A DNA stretch of 64,000 bases from Corallium rubrum (taxonomy: Eukaryota; Cnidaria; Anthozoa; Scleralcyonacea; Coralliidae). The notes under the pieces were generated by a model. It saw only the letters and a program-made list of their open reading frames with translations. It made no database searches and was not told the DNA's origin. This document shows positions 1-16,314 of the stretch, one piece after another (the first letter of the stretch is position 1; each line of letters opens with the position of its first letter). The stretch lies in assembly GCA_964035015.1 (NCBI GenBank), contig OZ035999.1, positions 1 to 64,000 on the forward strand, in the 5' to 3' direction. Made by a program: the position numbers and the translations under genes.

Positions 1-430
1 AAATGGCCTGTAGCTAGGACTTCCAGTATTTGTTGTTGTTGTTGGTGGTGGTGGTGGTGGTGGTGGTGGTGGTGATGATTCATGTTATTAAGTAAATGGC
101 CTGTAGCTAGGACTTCCAGTATTTGTTGTTGGTGTTGGTGGTGGTGGTGGTGGTGGTAGTGGTGGTAGTAGTGGTGGTAGTGGTGGTGGTATTGGTGGTA
201 GTAGTGGCGGCAGTGATGGTGGCAGTGGTAGTAGTGGTAGTAGTGATGGCAGTGATCGTGGTAGTAGTGGTGATGGTAGCGGTGGTGGTGGTGGTGGTGG
301 TGTGGTAGCAGTGGTGATGTTTGTAGTGTGGTGGTAGTGGGAACAGTGGTGAAAGTAGTGGCGGTAGTGATGGTGGTAGTAGTAGTGGTCGTGGCAGCAG
401 CACAGGCTGTGGTGGATCATTGAAACGTCA
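1..430. repeat. GTG/GGT trinucleotide repeat in a CNOT1 intron
   Basis: Imperfect GTG-rich microsatellite upstream of the first recognisable CNOT1 exon. A segment of about 93 bp beginning AAATGGCCTGTAGCTAGGAC occurs at position 1 and again at 94, so part of the block is a direct tandem duplication. Open frames through it are pure low complexity on both strands and I do not regard them as coding. Confidence 0.9.
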
Positions 431-493
431 GTCACTACTACTAACACAAAGTTTGATTTTAGTTTTCACCATCAATACAATTTTATCTTGTAG

Positions 494-3400
494 GTTGAGT
501 ATCTTTTACGAGAGTGGGTTCGCTTGTATCACCAACCTGCTGCAGGAAAAGAAAGTGAGAAAGCATTTTCATCATTCGTTGCTATGGTAAGAACACACAG
601 TGGCTATGAATAAGCTTTATTATAATAGTGATTACTTAGATTGTCCAGAACATTAAGAGATATGGAGTGGCCCAAGCTGTTAGCGCACTGCTTCTCACTG
701 TTGAAGTTAAGCCAGGTTGAGTAGGGTTAGTAGTTGGATGGGTGACCAACGTAGCTTCATGTGAGTAGGGTTGTTGGTTCTCTCCTGTCCCTCAAGGGTA
801 TTTCACCGGGTTCTTTGGTTTTTCTCTCACCGCAAATCAGCACCATAGTTTACCCAGTACATTTAACAAACTACTTCCATCAAAGATTGAGGACCATTGG
901 ATTATCAGTATCTAACTAATGTCATACTTACTAGCGTACCGAAAGTCGGAGCTTTAACCACATTGGGTTTTTTATTAACATATCAGATGATTGAAGCTTA
1001 TTGATTTGTTTTCCTTATTTCATATTATTCAGCTTCATCAACATGGGATACTCAAGACAGATGACCTTATAACACGATTCTTCCGCATTAGCACAGAGCT
1101 GTGTGTTGAGGTGACCTACCGAGCTCTTATTGATCATGTAAGCGAGAAGAAAACTTTTTTTAATAGCTGAAATAAAAGATCTACAGTAAAACACATACAT
1201 GACGTTTTATTGTTGTTTTGTTTGTTGCAGTCAACCAACAGAAGCCATGCCCGAGCAAAATGTTTCAATACGTTGGACGCTTACTGTCGTTTGATAGCGT
1301 TGCTGGTTCGTCATTCTGGAGACGCCAGCAACAGCGTGACCAAGATTAATTTACTCACAAGGGTACGTCAAAGGCGTTTGGAAAGACCGGAGTTGAAATT
1401 GATATAGACACATATTTTTAAAAAAAAATCAGCAGCTTAGCTTTTCTTCCATTTGTTGAAATTGTGTACATTGCAAGCGACTTTTTATTTGCAGGTGTTG
1501 GGCACTGTAGTACAAGTTTTGATCCAAGATCATGAAATACGAAAAACAGATTTCCACCAGTTGGCATATCACAGAATATTTATAATATTATTACTAGAAC
1601 TTAACCAACCTGAACCTGTTCTTGAAGCAATCAATTACCAAGTACTACAAACGTTTAGGTAGGCAATTTACTGTATTTTTACCCTTGTACTGGATATCGT
1701 AGTGGTGGTGGTGGTGGTGGTGGTGGTGGTGGTGGTAGTGGTCGTCATAGTAGTGGTTGTGGTGGTGGTCATAGTAGTGGTTGTGGTGGTCATGGTGGTT
1801 GTCGTGGTGGTGGTGGTGGTGGTGGTGGTGGTGGTCATAGTAGTGGTTGTGCTCGTGGTGATGGTGGTGGTGGTCATAGTGGTTGTCATGGTGGTGGTGG
1901 TGGTCATGGTGGTTGTTGTGGTGGTGGTCATGGTGGTAGTCGTGGTGGTGGTTATGGTGGTTGTCGTGGTGGTGGTGGTGGTCGTAGTAGTAGTAGTGGT
2001 GGTGGTGGTGGTGGTCATTGTGGTTGTCGTGGTGGTGGTTGTCGTGGTGGTGGTGGTGGTCATGGTGGTTGTTGTGGTGGTGGTGGGCATGGTGGTTGTC
2101 GTGGTGGTGGTGGTGGTGGTGGTCATGGTGGTGGTGGTGGTCATGGTGGTGGTGGTCATGGTGGTTGTTGTGGTTGTGGTGGTGGTCATGGTGGTTGTCG
2201 TGGTGGTGGTGGTGGTCATGGTGGTTGTCGTGGTGGTGGTGGTGGTCATGGTGGTGGTCATGGTGGTGGTGGTGGTGGTCATGATGGTTGTTGTGGTGGT
2301 GGTGGTGGTCATGGTGGTTGTCGTGGTGGTCATGGTGGTTGTCGTGGTTGTGGTGGTGGTGGTCATAGTAGTGGTTGTGGTGGTCATGGTGGTGATGGTG
2401 GTCGTCGTGGTCATGGTGGTAGGAGTGGTGGTAATTGTTGTTGTATGTAAGAACCTTTAAATGCAAGGAGTTCACCTTTATGTTTGTTACGTTATTTATA
2501 CGACTAGTGACATATTTTTTATTTATTTCTTTTAGACCATTTTCCATTTACCATAGTAGTGGTTGTGGTGGTCATGGTGGTTGTGGTGGTGGTGGTGGTC
2601 ATAGTAGTGATTGTGCTCGTCGTGGTGGTGGTGGTGGTGGTCATAGTGGTTGTCGTGGTGGTGGTGGTCATGGTGGTTGTTGTGGTGGTGGTCATGGTGG
2701 TAGTTGTGGTGGTGGTTATGGTGGTTGTCGTGGTGGTGGTGGTCGTAGTAGTAGTAGTGGTGGTGGTGGTGGTGGTCATAGTGGTTGTCGTGGTGGTGGT
2801 GGTCATGGTGGTTGTTGTGGTGGTGGTGGGCATGGTGGTTGTCGTGGTGGTGGTGGTGGTGGTGGTCATGGTGGTGGTCGTGGTGGTGGTCATGGTGGTG
2901 GTGGTCATGGTGGTTGTTGTGGTGGTGGTGGTGGTCATGGTGGTGGTGGTCATGGTGGTTGTTGTGGTTGTGGTGGTGGTCATGGTGGTTGTCGTGGTGG
3001 TGGTGGTGGTCATGGTGGTTGTCGTGGTGGTGGTGGTGGTCATGGTGGTTGTCGTGGTGGTGGTGGTGGTCATGATGGTTGTTGTGGTGGTGGTGGTGGT
3101 CATGGTGGTTGTCGTGGTGGTCATGGTGGTTGTCGTGGTTGTGGTGGTGATGGTCATAGTAGTGGTTGTGGTGGTCATGGTGGTGATGGTGGTCGTCGTG
3201 GTTATGGTGGTAGGAGTGGTGGTAATTGTTGTATGTAAGAACTTTTAAATGCAAGGAGTTCACCTTTATGTTTGTTACGTTATTTATACGACTAGTGACA
3301 TATTTTTTATTTATTTCTTTTAGTACCATTTTCCACGCTCTTCGTCCATCGCGAGCACCAGGTTTCGCCTACGCTTGGCTTGAATTGATCTCACATCGTC

Positions 3401-6400
3401 TATTTATGTCCAAACTGTTACTAAACACACCACAACAAAAGGTCTGACTTTTAAATTACATGAATCCTAGTATATTAAAAGGATATCCGCATGTTTGAAC
3501 AAATACGCATCATTGCCGCCACCATCTTGGATTTAATGATGTCAAATGTTTGCCCTTATTGTCCTGAAACAATGAAACCATTGTCTTGGAATAATAACTA
3601 CAACTATGTTACGTCATCAATTCCAAGATGGCGACGCCCATGAGGCTTACAGCGGATTCAGATTGAGCAACTGATTAATTATATGAAGTTTCCAGGCAAA
3701 ATATCAGACGTTGCTGGTCGGGGCTTTTACAAGTTCTTAGTAAATGCACACGCAACGCTGATATTTTTTGACAGAACGTTGTAAGTCCCGCCCAGCAACG
3801 TCTGACATTTTGCCTGGAAACGTCTTAATTAACTGCTGCAACTAACACGACAATTGTTGTTGTTAAACGCTCAACCTTAATCCATTGTAACTGTTCGCGG
3901 AGGTTCCCTTTAAGACCACAAACTTAGGCTGGTCAAAAACTTAAGATCGGAGATCGGAAAAAACCCCAAAAAATAACATTGTTAAATATGGTGAAAAGTG
4001 AAAACAGAACACTCGATGACAAACTGTGTCAGATATTAAATAGTTAAATAGTTGCTCGTCCATCGCTTGTTCAAAATTACTCAAACCGTATTAATTTCAA
4101 ACAAGGCGAAGTTGATACTGTATATTTTTTTTCTGTATTTTTAAAACAGTTAAATTGGTGTGGCCTAAACGTCGTTCTCAAAACATAACTGATGCAAAGT
4201 TTCTGTTATTTTTTGTAGGGCTGGGTACTTTTCCAGCAACTTTTGATAGACCTGTTTAAGTTTTTGGCTCCGTTTCTCAGGAACGCTGAACTAACAAAAC
4301 CTACACATCTTTTATACAAGGTATTGTCTCAAAAAACCCCATGTTGTTCAACCATGATAGCCACCTTGTTCATATCAACCTAATCTGAAGAAACTTATCC
4401 TTTTCCAGGGAACTTTAAGAGTATTATTGGTCCTCCTTCACGACTTTCCAGAATTCCTCTGTGACTATCATTTTAGTTTCTGTGACGTCATTCCACCGAA
4501 TTGTATTCAAATGCGAAATCTCATACTGAGTGCATTTCCGAGAAATATGAGGCTACCTGATCCTTTTACTCCTAATCTTAAAGTTGATTTACTAACTGAC
4601 ATCGCTCATTCTCCTCGTATTTTGACTAATTTTGCCAACGCTATTCAACCAGCAACATTTAAAAAGGTACAGTATGTAATGCCACTGGGGTTGTTTTTCT
4701 AGCTGCAGTATCAACTGAGGCTGTTTCAGCTTTTTGTCAATACAATAATCATAGAGAATGACGGGTTTTTTGGGTTATTTTGCATTTTCTTTAAATATTT
4801 CTGTCATTTGACAAATTCAAGGAATTGGATTCATATCTAAAGACGAGAGCACCTGTAACATTTCTGACAGAATTGAGGTCACATTTGCAGGTGAAGAATT
4901 ATATTTCACTTAAATATAGTAGGGATTGGATAGCATAGGATAAGCCAGGACAGGATAGGGTAGGGTAGGGTAGGGTAGGATAAGCCAGGATAGGATAGGA
5001 TAGGATAAGTCAGGATAGGATGGGATAAGTCAGGATAGGATGAGATAAGTCAGGATAGGATACAATAATCCAGGATAGGATAGGACAGGATAGGATAATC
5101 TAGGATAGGATAAGATAAGCCAGGATAGGATAGGATAGGATAGGCTAAGATAGGATAGGATAGGATAAGCCAGGATAGGACAGGATAAGTCAGGATAAGA
5201 TGGGATAAGTCAGGATAGGATAGAATAATCCAGGATAGGAGAGGACAGGATAGGATAATCTAGGATAGGATAAGATAAGCCAGGATAGGATAGGATAGGA
5301 TAGGCTAAGATAGGATAGGATAAGCCAGGATAGGACAGGATAAGCCAGGATAGGATGGGATAAGTCAGGATAGGATAGAATAATCCAGGATAGGATAGGA
5401 CAGGATAGGATAATCTAGGATAGGAGGGTATGAGGAGAGGTTGAGGCTCGTGTTTTCAAATGCATAACAAATAGACTTAACTTATCATTAAATTGGACAT
5501 AAACAACTAGTGTATTAACTTTTTAAAAGCATATTGTACACTGTAAATTTCAGGGAGTAAAAATTACTCCAATTTGAAGGGCATACAATTGTCTGAATGT
5601 AGGGGAGTATTTCATAAATATATGTTAATTTTCTCATCTGTGACAATTTATTATGCTGTGTTTAATATAAAAATCTTATGTTTGTTTTCAGGTTGCAACA
5701 GAACCAGGAACTCGTTACAATGTGCCATTAATGAACGCCTTAGTTCTGTACGTTGGAACCCAGGCTATTGCATACATTCATAGCAAGAGTGGGACACCAT
5801 CTATGTCAACAATTACTCATTCATCGCACATGGATATCTTCCAGAACCTTGCTGTAGATTTGGATACTGAGGGTATAAACACTACTAGGGTCGAGGGTAT
5901 AAAGCCTGTTTTCCACCAGGCGGAATTTTGCGCGCGGAGCGGAAATTTTCTTTGTCTTGTGATTTCTTGGGTAGAACTAATTAGAAAAGACAAATTCCGC
6001 TCCGCGCGCAAAATTCCGCCAAGTGGAAAACCGGCTTAAGGGATGACCCATCCAGCGGGTCAAAATTCAGAGTTGGAAAAAAGCTGCGGGTATGCAGGTA
6101 CCACCCGGAGGAAGGTTTACTTTAGTGAGGAAGGTTTAAAATGAAAACACGTGAAACAACACATTCGGTAATCTGAGAAAGTTACAATTGATCAAGCAAG
6201 GTGTCGAGAAGAAAAGCGATTTGCAGCAAAACATTGGCTAACCAACAATAATGCAGCACTGTGGCAGTGGCAGCAGTTACATATGTGAGACATGTACACT
6301 GATGTCTGCTGTGATGTCTATCTTCGCAGCAGTCGAGGGTAGTTACAGCGGTCAGTTATTAGTAGCTATTGTAGTATGCCAAAGCTTACCTAGGAAAACC

Positions 6401-8040
6401 TAGAAAACCAAGGTACTGTAAAAGTCACGCAGTATTTATGAACGTTGCAAAACACAAAATTCTCACTATATATTTTGAGGAAGGTTATCTAAACTTAAAA
6501 ACCCATCCGGAGGAAGGTTGAATACTTTTTCCAACTCTGTCAAAATTTAAGTCTTGTCTGTGGAAACTGTAATCTAACTTCGTTTTCTCACAGTCTTTTA
6601 ATCTATTAGTGCTTCTATTTTACCCCGAGTGTTTTATTTTTTGTTTTCAGGTCGTTATCTCTTCTTGAATGCAGTTGCTAACCAGTTACGATATCCTAAC
6701 AGCCACACACATTACTTTAGTTGTGTTTTGCTTTATCTTTTTGCTGAGGCGAACACTGAAGCTATTCAAGAACAGATCACCAGGTACTGCACCAGGAAGG
6801 AAAATGTTGTAATAGTGGCACCTTCTTCCGTTGCATGGTAGTTTCTCGTTAAAATGTTTATAAAGTGAAAAAATCGTTGGTATTTTTTGTTCAGTGTAAT
6901 GAGTAATGATTTATTTAACGTCGTTAAACACAGGATGTGGTCGCCCAATCATCCGAGCCAGAGGCTCATGATTAAAGTGCACGACACAAACTAAGACCTA
7001 AGTGTTGATTTTACGGAGGGAGGAAAACCGCAGAACCCTGCGAAAAACCCTCGAAGCAAAGGAGAGACCAACTGAAAGGAGAGACCACATGAAATTCAAG
7101 TTCAAGAACGGGGTTATTCCCAGATGGTCACCCATCCAAGTACTAACCCCGTTTAACTGGGTTTAACTACAGCGGTGAGAGGCAGCGCCCTAACAGCACA
7201 CGCCAGCCGTGCTTCCTTAGTGTTTTAATGACAGAAGAGCATTTACAGAGAATCTGATGTATAGTGTCATGGCTAGTTCATTTCTGGAGGAATGTGGGCT
7301 CTCTGTGTCAATGGCTTATGACGGTTTATAATGCTATGTAATCGAGTGAAATGCCCAATATTACTTATAATATACCCAATTCTCTCCTGGCATCACCACC
7401 TTAATGTATACAGAACTCGCGATCAAGCTCTTGGCAACGGCCTCTGTGGCTCAGTGGTCAGAGCGTTGCACTAGAATCGCAAGGTCGTGTGTTCAATTCC
7501 TACCGGAAGGCCTGTGTAGTTGCATTTTTCGCAACTGGTCCCGGTTGGTCTTAAAATGAATATATTCTACACTCGAATTTTCCTTCACCCAAAATCCTTA
7601 GAACATGCTATGTAATCGAGTGAAATGCCCAATATTACGTATAATATACCCAATTCTCTCCTGGCATTACCACCTTATTATATATACAGAACTCGCGATT
7701 AAGCTCTCGGCAACGCCCTCCGTGGCTCAGCAGTCAGAGCATTGCACTAGAATCGCAGGTCGTTGGTTCAATTCCTGCCGGAAGGCCCAAAAACCAATTA
7801 GCCTTGGAAAAAATTAAATAGTTCACAACTGTTATGATTTTTGTGCTCTTTTTTCTATAATTGATTGGGGTTTTTTGGTATGTTTTTTTTCTTTCTATTA
7901 GGGTTTTATTAGAACGACTTATCGTAAACAGACCTCATCCGTGGGGGTTATTGATTACGTTTATTGAACTGATCAAGAATCATCAATATAAGTTTTGGAC
8001 TCACGACTTTGTTCATTGTGCTCCGGAGATAGAGAAGTAA
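494..8040 (+). CDS. CNOT1: CNOT1, C-terminal part (CCR4-NOT transcription complex subunit 1), 11 exons
   Basis: Scaffold of the CCR4-NOT deadenylase, which binds the NOT modules and the nucleases and drives cytoplasmic mRNA decay. The gene enters from the left. Exons: 494-586, 1033-1137, 1231-1362, 1495-1658, 3324-3441, 4219-4320, 4409-4666, 4822-4890, 5692-5872, 6651-6783 and 7902-8040. All introns have GT...AG ends and the phases join in frame, giving 497 residues. The peptide follows the C-terminal region of animal CNOT1 (NOT1 domain) almost without gaps; landmarks are [78 protein letters not shown] and [10 protein letters not shown]. The frame closes with TAA straight after EIEK, about 25 residues earlier than in vertebrates. 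GTAAAT at 8036 could instead be a splice donor to a last exon, but I could not find that exon. I saw no AATAAA between 8041 and 8600. Confidence 0.96.
656..960 (+). mobile_element. 5S rRNA-derived SINE, copy 1
   Basis: The left part (about 665-745) reads like a decayed 5S rRNA internal-promoter region, with GTTAAGCCAGGTTGAGTAGG followed by GTTAGTAGTTGGATGGGTGACC. The body after it shares the CAAGGGTATTT..GGGTTCTTTGGTTTTTCTC..AAATCAGCAC segment with two minus-strand copies at about 6907-7216 and 21430-21716. It lies in the intron between the 494-586 and 1033-1137 exons of CNOT1. The SINE3-type origin is inferred from the 5S resemblance; the exact ends are approximate. Confidence 0.75.
1699..3323 (+). 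repeat. Two-copy tandem duplication of a GGT-rich minisatellite block in a CNOT1 intron
   Basis: Two blocks (about 1699-2534 and 2555-3323) consist of GGTGGTCATGGTGGTTGTCG-type units in nearly the same order. Each is followed by the same unique segment of about 110 bp, beginning ATGTAAGAAC and ending in the polypyrimidine tract TTTATTTCTTTTAG. The intron has therefore been lengthened by a segmental duplication of about 790 bp that includes its own 3' end. Long frames through the block (poly-Val, Thr, His/Asp, Trp, Gly/Cys) are translations of the repeat. Confidence 0.9.
2443..2546 (+). other. Duplicated intron 3' end with a decoy splice acceptor and the first bases of a CNOT1 exon
   Basis: This stretch repeats the segment just before the real exon at 3324, including branch-point region, pyrimidine tract, TTTTAG, and then ACCATTTTCCA. 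The real exon starts TACCATTTTCCACGC, so the copy carries about the first 11 exon bases minus one T. Splicing to 2535 would join the preceding exon (ending in a phase-2 AG) in a frame that stays open through the Gly/Cys/His repeat to 3238. Whether the decoy is used cannot be told from the sequence. Confidence 0.8.
3676..3830. mobile_element. Foldback MITE in a CNOT1 intron
   Basis: Terminal inverted repeats of about 40 bp: GTTTCCAGGCAAAATATCAG at 3688 and its near-perfect inverse ending at 3821 (CTGACATTTTGCCTGGAAAC). The element is non-coding and its superfamily is not determined. Confidence 0.75.
4915..5430 (+). repeat. AGGAT-based minisatellite in a CNOT1 intron
   Basis: About 500 bp of AGGAT pentamers with regular higher-order units of the form AGGATAGGATAAGCC and AGGATGGGATAAGTC. 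A larger block of roughly 190 bp is itself repeated (about 5040-5170 resembles 5225-5345). It lies between the exons ending at 4890 and starting at 5692. Confidence 0.9.
5902..6037. mobile_element. Foldback MITE with GCGCGCGGAGCGGAA arms
   Basis: The left arm AAGCCTGTTTTCCACCAGGC continues into CGGAATTTTGCGCGCGGAGC. The right arm is its inverse, ending GGAAAACCGGCTT at 6037. The inverted repeats of about 45 bp flank only about 45 bp of unique sequence. It begins 30 bp after the CNOT1 exon ending at 5872. Confidence 0.8.
6907..7216 (-). mobile_element. 5S rRNA-derived SINE, copy 2
   Basis: On the minus strand the head contains GGGGTTAGTACTTGGATGGG followed by TGACCATCTGGGAATAACCCC, which is the conserved 3' half of 5S rRNA. 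It is followed by the family body (TTGCTTCGAGGGTTTTTCGC, GGTTTTCCTCCCTCCGTAAA, AATCAACACTTAGG) and ends in a TTAAATAAA-like tail near 6907. It is the clearest copy for recognising the 5S origin. Confidence 0.82.
7330..7800 (+). mobile_element. tRNA-derived SINE, tandemly duplicated
   Basis: Two tRNA-like heads of about 74 nt lie at 7439-7512 and about 7714-7787. Each has a box A-like TGGCTCAGTGGTCAGAGC (first copy) and a box B-like GTTCAATTCC (GGTTCAATTCC in the second). The ends GGCCT/AGGCC of the first copy can pair. The roughly 109 bp before each head are also duplicated (7330 and 7605, starting ATGCTATGTAATCGAGTG), so the unit of about 275 bp is tandem. Anticodon-stem pairing is imperfect, which argues for a SINE rather than a working tRNA. 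Confidence 0.65.
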
Positions 8041-8059
8041 ATAGTTTTGTTGTTTCCTC

Positions 8060-8353
8060 AAGATGCTGTTACACGATGCGATTTTTCTTGCAACTTACAA
8101 CAAATCACTGAATGTTGAAAGTTGCATAAAAAATCGCACCGTGTAACACCCCGTAGCAACTTGCGATTTTGTCATTTTTGCCGTGTTGCAAGTTGCAAGA
8201 AAAGTTGGATGTGTTCTACTTTTTGCTGCAACTTACAACAAAAATCGCAAGTTGCTGAACGTGTAACACCCTTCCTGAAACTTTCGATTTTTTTTCCATA
8301 TGTAAATTTGTTGCAAGTTGCAAGAAAAATTGCATCGTGTAACAGCACCCTTA
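8060..8353. mobile_element. Foldback MITE related to the GTGTGACA/TTGCAAGTTGCAAG family
   Basis: Inverted ends GCTGTTACACGATGCGATTT (8065) and the inverse AAAATTGCATCGTGTAACAGC near 8346. Internal runs of TTGCAAGTTGCAAGAAAA alternate in both orientations. Its layout matches the MITE found in array units B, C and D (34422, 44252, 54545), with different outer bases, so it looks like a distant relative. It lies 20 bp after the CNOT1 stop codon. Confidence 0.7.
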
Positions 8354-8659
8354 GTGTTGACGAAAATTCAAAAGAAACGAATGTTTAATCAGGTGTTGTG
8401 AATCGGATACAAATTCGTTCTGATTTACATAAACTTTCTGATCGATTTTCTCACTAATAACAAGAAGCCTGGAACGAGTAAAAAGTTGTCCCGGTTACTA
8501 ACTATTAGCGTCCTTGTAAACACGACAAACAGAAAAAAACAAGAAATGCACGAGAGCTGTGGGTAACTTTACCTCCTTGTAAATAGGCCCTTAGATGTGT
8601 ATAGATTAGATAAAGTGATACGCAGTATTCGCGTTTCAACGGCAACTGGCAGCACGTAC

Positions 8660-8699
8660 GGCCGGCGGCAGCGGCAGCGGCGGCGGCGGCGGCGGCAGC

Positions 8700-8791
<92 letters not shown>

Positions 8792-8794
8792 ACG

Positions 8795-8831
<37 letters not shown>

Positions 8832-8848
8832 ACGGCGCCGCCGCCTGC
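8660..8848. repeat. (CGG)n trinucleotide block
   Basis: About 190 bp of CGG/GGC repeats with CAG, CACGG and CGGCACGG interruptions, ending in an inverted GCCGCCGCC. It is extremely GC- and CpG-rich in an AT-rich region and ends only about 20 bp before the (TTA)n array. Predicted Gly, Arg, Ala and Pro homopolymer frames are artefacts of the repeat. Confidence 0.95.
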
Positions 8849-8866
8849 TCATACAAATACGAATTC

Positions 8867-14754
<5,888 letters not shown>

Positions 14755-14843
14755 GTCATTTTCTAACAATGTCTAATTTAGCGTGTTTTTCAAATTAATA
14801 AAAAGCAAACCCAAGCTTGCGTACTTTTGTCTCTTCAATTAGG

Positions 14844-15030
14844 TTTTTTGAAAACGCAACTTTTTGTTACGGATTGGCCTTCCGTCCACACGTAAACGAT
14901 GAAGCGGTTATCAAAAACGGAACTTTCGAAAACGGTCTCCGAAATGGAACTTTTTGAAAACACCGTTTTCCTGTTCTCTTGTGGACGAGGATTTTTTTGA
15001 AAACGGATAAAAAAAGTTGCGTTTTCAAAC
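14844..15030. mobile_element. Foldback MITE with TTTGAAAACGCAACTTTTT arms
   Basis: The left arm begins TTTTTTGAAAACGCAACTTT at 14844. The inverse right arm, AAAAAAAGTTGCGTTTTCAA, ends near 15030. The inner part is also partly self-complementary (CCGTCCACACG against GTGGACGAGG). It is non-coding. Confidence 0.75.
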
Positions 15031-15147
15031 GAACACGGATACGTGTTGTGTCTTACGCACGTTCTGATTGGTCAGTTACCGTGTTTATATCAGGCTTTGC
15101 AAACACGGTTGTGACATTACGGCACATTGCTTAGTCTTATTTCATAA

Positions 15148-15328
15148 AAGAAATAGAAAATAGACGCCCCGTGTTTATATAACCTGGTGCAGGCACTCGA
15201 GTGTGTTCAAAATTACTTATGTAAACACTCACCTACGGCTAAAGTTCACATAAACTTTCAAATTCTTCCAACTCACTCTCGTGTTTGCATCCGGCTATAT
15301 AAACACGGGCGGCGATTTTCTATTTCTT
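15148..15328. mobile_element. Foldback MITE with AAGAAATAGAAAAT arms
   Basis: The left arm AAGAAATAGAAAATAGACGC continues to CCCGTGTTTATATA. The right arm TATATAAACACGGGCGGCGA continues to TTTTCTATTTCTT at 15328. The inverted repeats are about 36 bp with a few mismatches. No open frame of note. Confidence 0.78.
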
Positions 15329-15406
15329 AATCACAAAAGTTTTGTTTTCAGGTAGTTGACAATGTGATTGGTTACTTTTAGCCAATCAGAAAACTAATTA
15401 TTAGGT

Positions 15407-15585
15407 CTTTAGTGCAGTGCTTCCACTTTTTATTTGCATAGCCCAGTCACTATGGGGGAGGGTTTAGATAAACAAGAGAAACAAAGAACTTTTGCAAAGA
15501 AGGCTAATAATATCTGACCCCTCCCCCCATGGTGACAGGCCCATGGAAGGAAATTTCCTTGCAAAGTGGAAGCACTGCTTTAGTG
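15407..15585. mobile_element. hAT-type MITE with a perfect 8-bp target duplication
   Basis: The element occupies 15415-15577 (163 bp) and has 15-bp terminal inverted repeats CAGTGCTTCCACTTT. It is flanked by identical 8-bp direct repeats CTTTAGTG at 15407-15414 and 15578-15585. An 8-bp duplication with CAG-starting ends is the hallmark of hAT transposition. It has no coding capacity, so it must have been moved by an enzyme encoded elsewhere. Confidence 0.9.
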
Positions 15586-16180
15586 GGTCATAGCGTTGAT
15601 TTGATTGGTTGCAGAGGTTCTGGAGATCATGTGATGTTTAGGCGGGAAAATTTCTGGCTTGATTTTAAATTTTGAATGAAGGTATACAGTTTGTCTTCCT
15701 TATTAAGCGAGGCAAATAAACGCCTAAACAAGTTCAAAGATAAAGAACAAAACGAAACAAGCTCAAAGGTAAGGTGAACGGCAACATATGAGTGCAAACG
15801 CATCGCTGAAAACGAACCGAAAACCATACAATAAATTCCTTATTAACTTCGTTGGTTTTGTGTGTTCCTGGGAGATATTTGCTTTTGTTGTTATTTTTCG
15901 CATAAAACTCGCTGCTTCGTCACTCAGTCTGTAGTCTGTACAAAAAGTACTAAACTCGGCCAAGAACCATCGTTTTATTCGTAGGCATTGGGGCTCAATT
16001 TTTATTTGGGAGAGAAAGTCAGAAAACTGAAACGGTTTTTTGAAAATACCTTGAATATTGATATTTTGCTGTATACAATTAAACCATTCACTGGTATATA
16101 TTTATTCCAAAAATGACCAATGACGTGATTTCAAATTAAAGCTTTTGAAAGGCTTTCAAAATAATTTTTATTGGTTATTT
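15586..16180. other. Intergenic sequence 3' of GPX
   Basis: AT-rich sequence between the hAT MITE and the GPX 3' region. Short open frames on the minus strand (15627-15827 and 15763-15963) show no motif I recognise. I see no RNA gene here. Confidence 0.6.
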
Positions 16181-16190
16181 GGAATCGTAC

Positions 16191-16237
16191 ATCTAGAGCT
16201 TTTTTTCTCTGCAATGAATTTTTAAAAGCTCCTTCAT
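16191..16237 (-). promoter_or_regulatory. Candidate SECIS element of the GPX mRNA
   Basis: About 78 bp after the GPX stop, the minus strand reads ATGA (16237-16234), AG, GAGCTTTT (16231-16224), an A-rich apical loop, AAAAGCTC (16203-16196), TA, GAT (16193-16191). This gives the non-Watson-Crick U-U, G-A, A-G core of a SECIS, an 8-bp upper helix and unpaired A residues at the loop entry. A lower stem TTTGG/CCAAA lies outside. The 3' core reads AGAT rather than the more usual TGAT. The fold was made by eye. Confidence 0.62.
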
Positions 16238-16314
16238 TAGCCAAACAATTTTATAAAAATTATTAAATTTAATTTTTCCAAAAATAATATAAAGTCAATT
16301 TAGTTATATCTTTT

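Noticed and set aside
1645..3329. Long His/Asp, Thr, Val, Trp and Gly/Cys frames
   Set aside because: All are readings of the GGT-rich intron repeat in different frames; exons on both sides belong to CNOT1.
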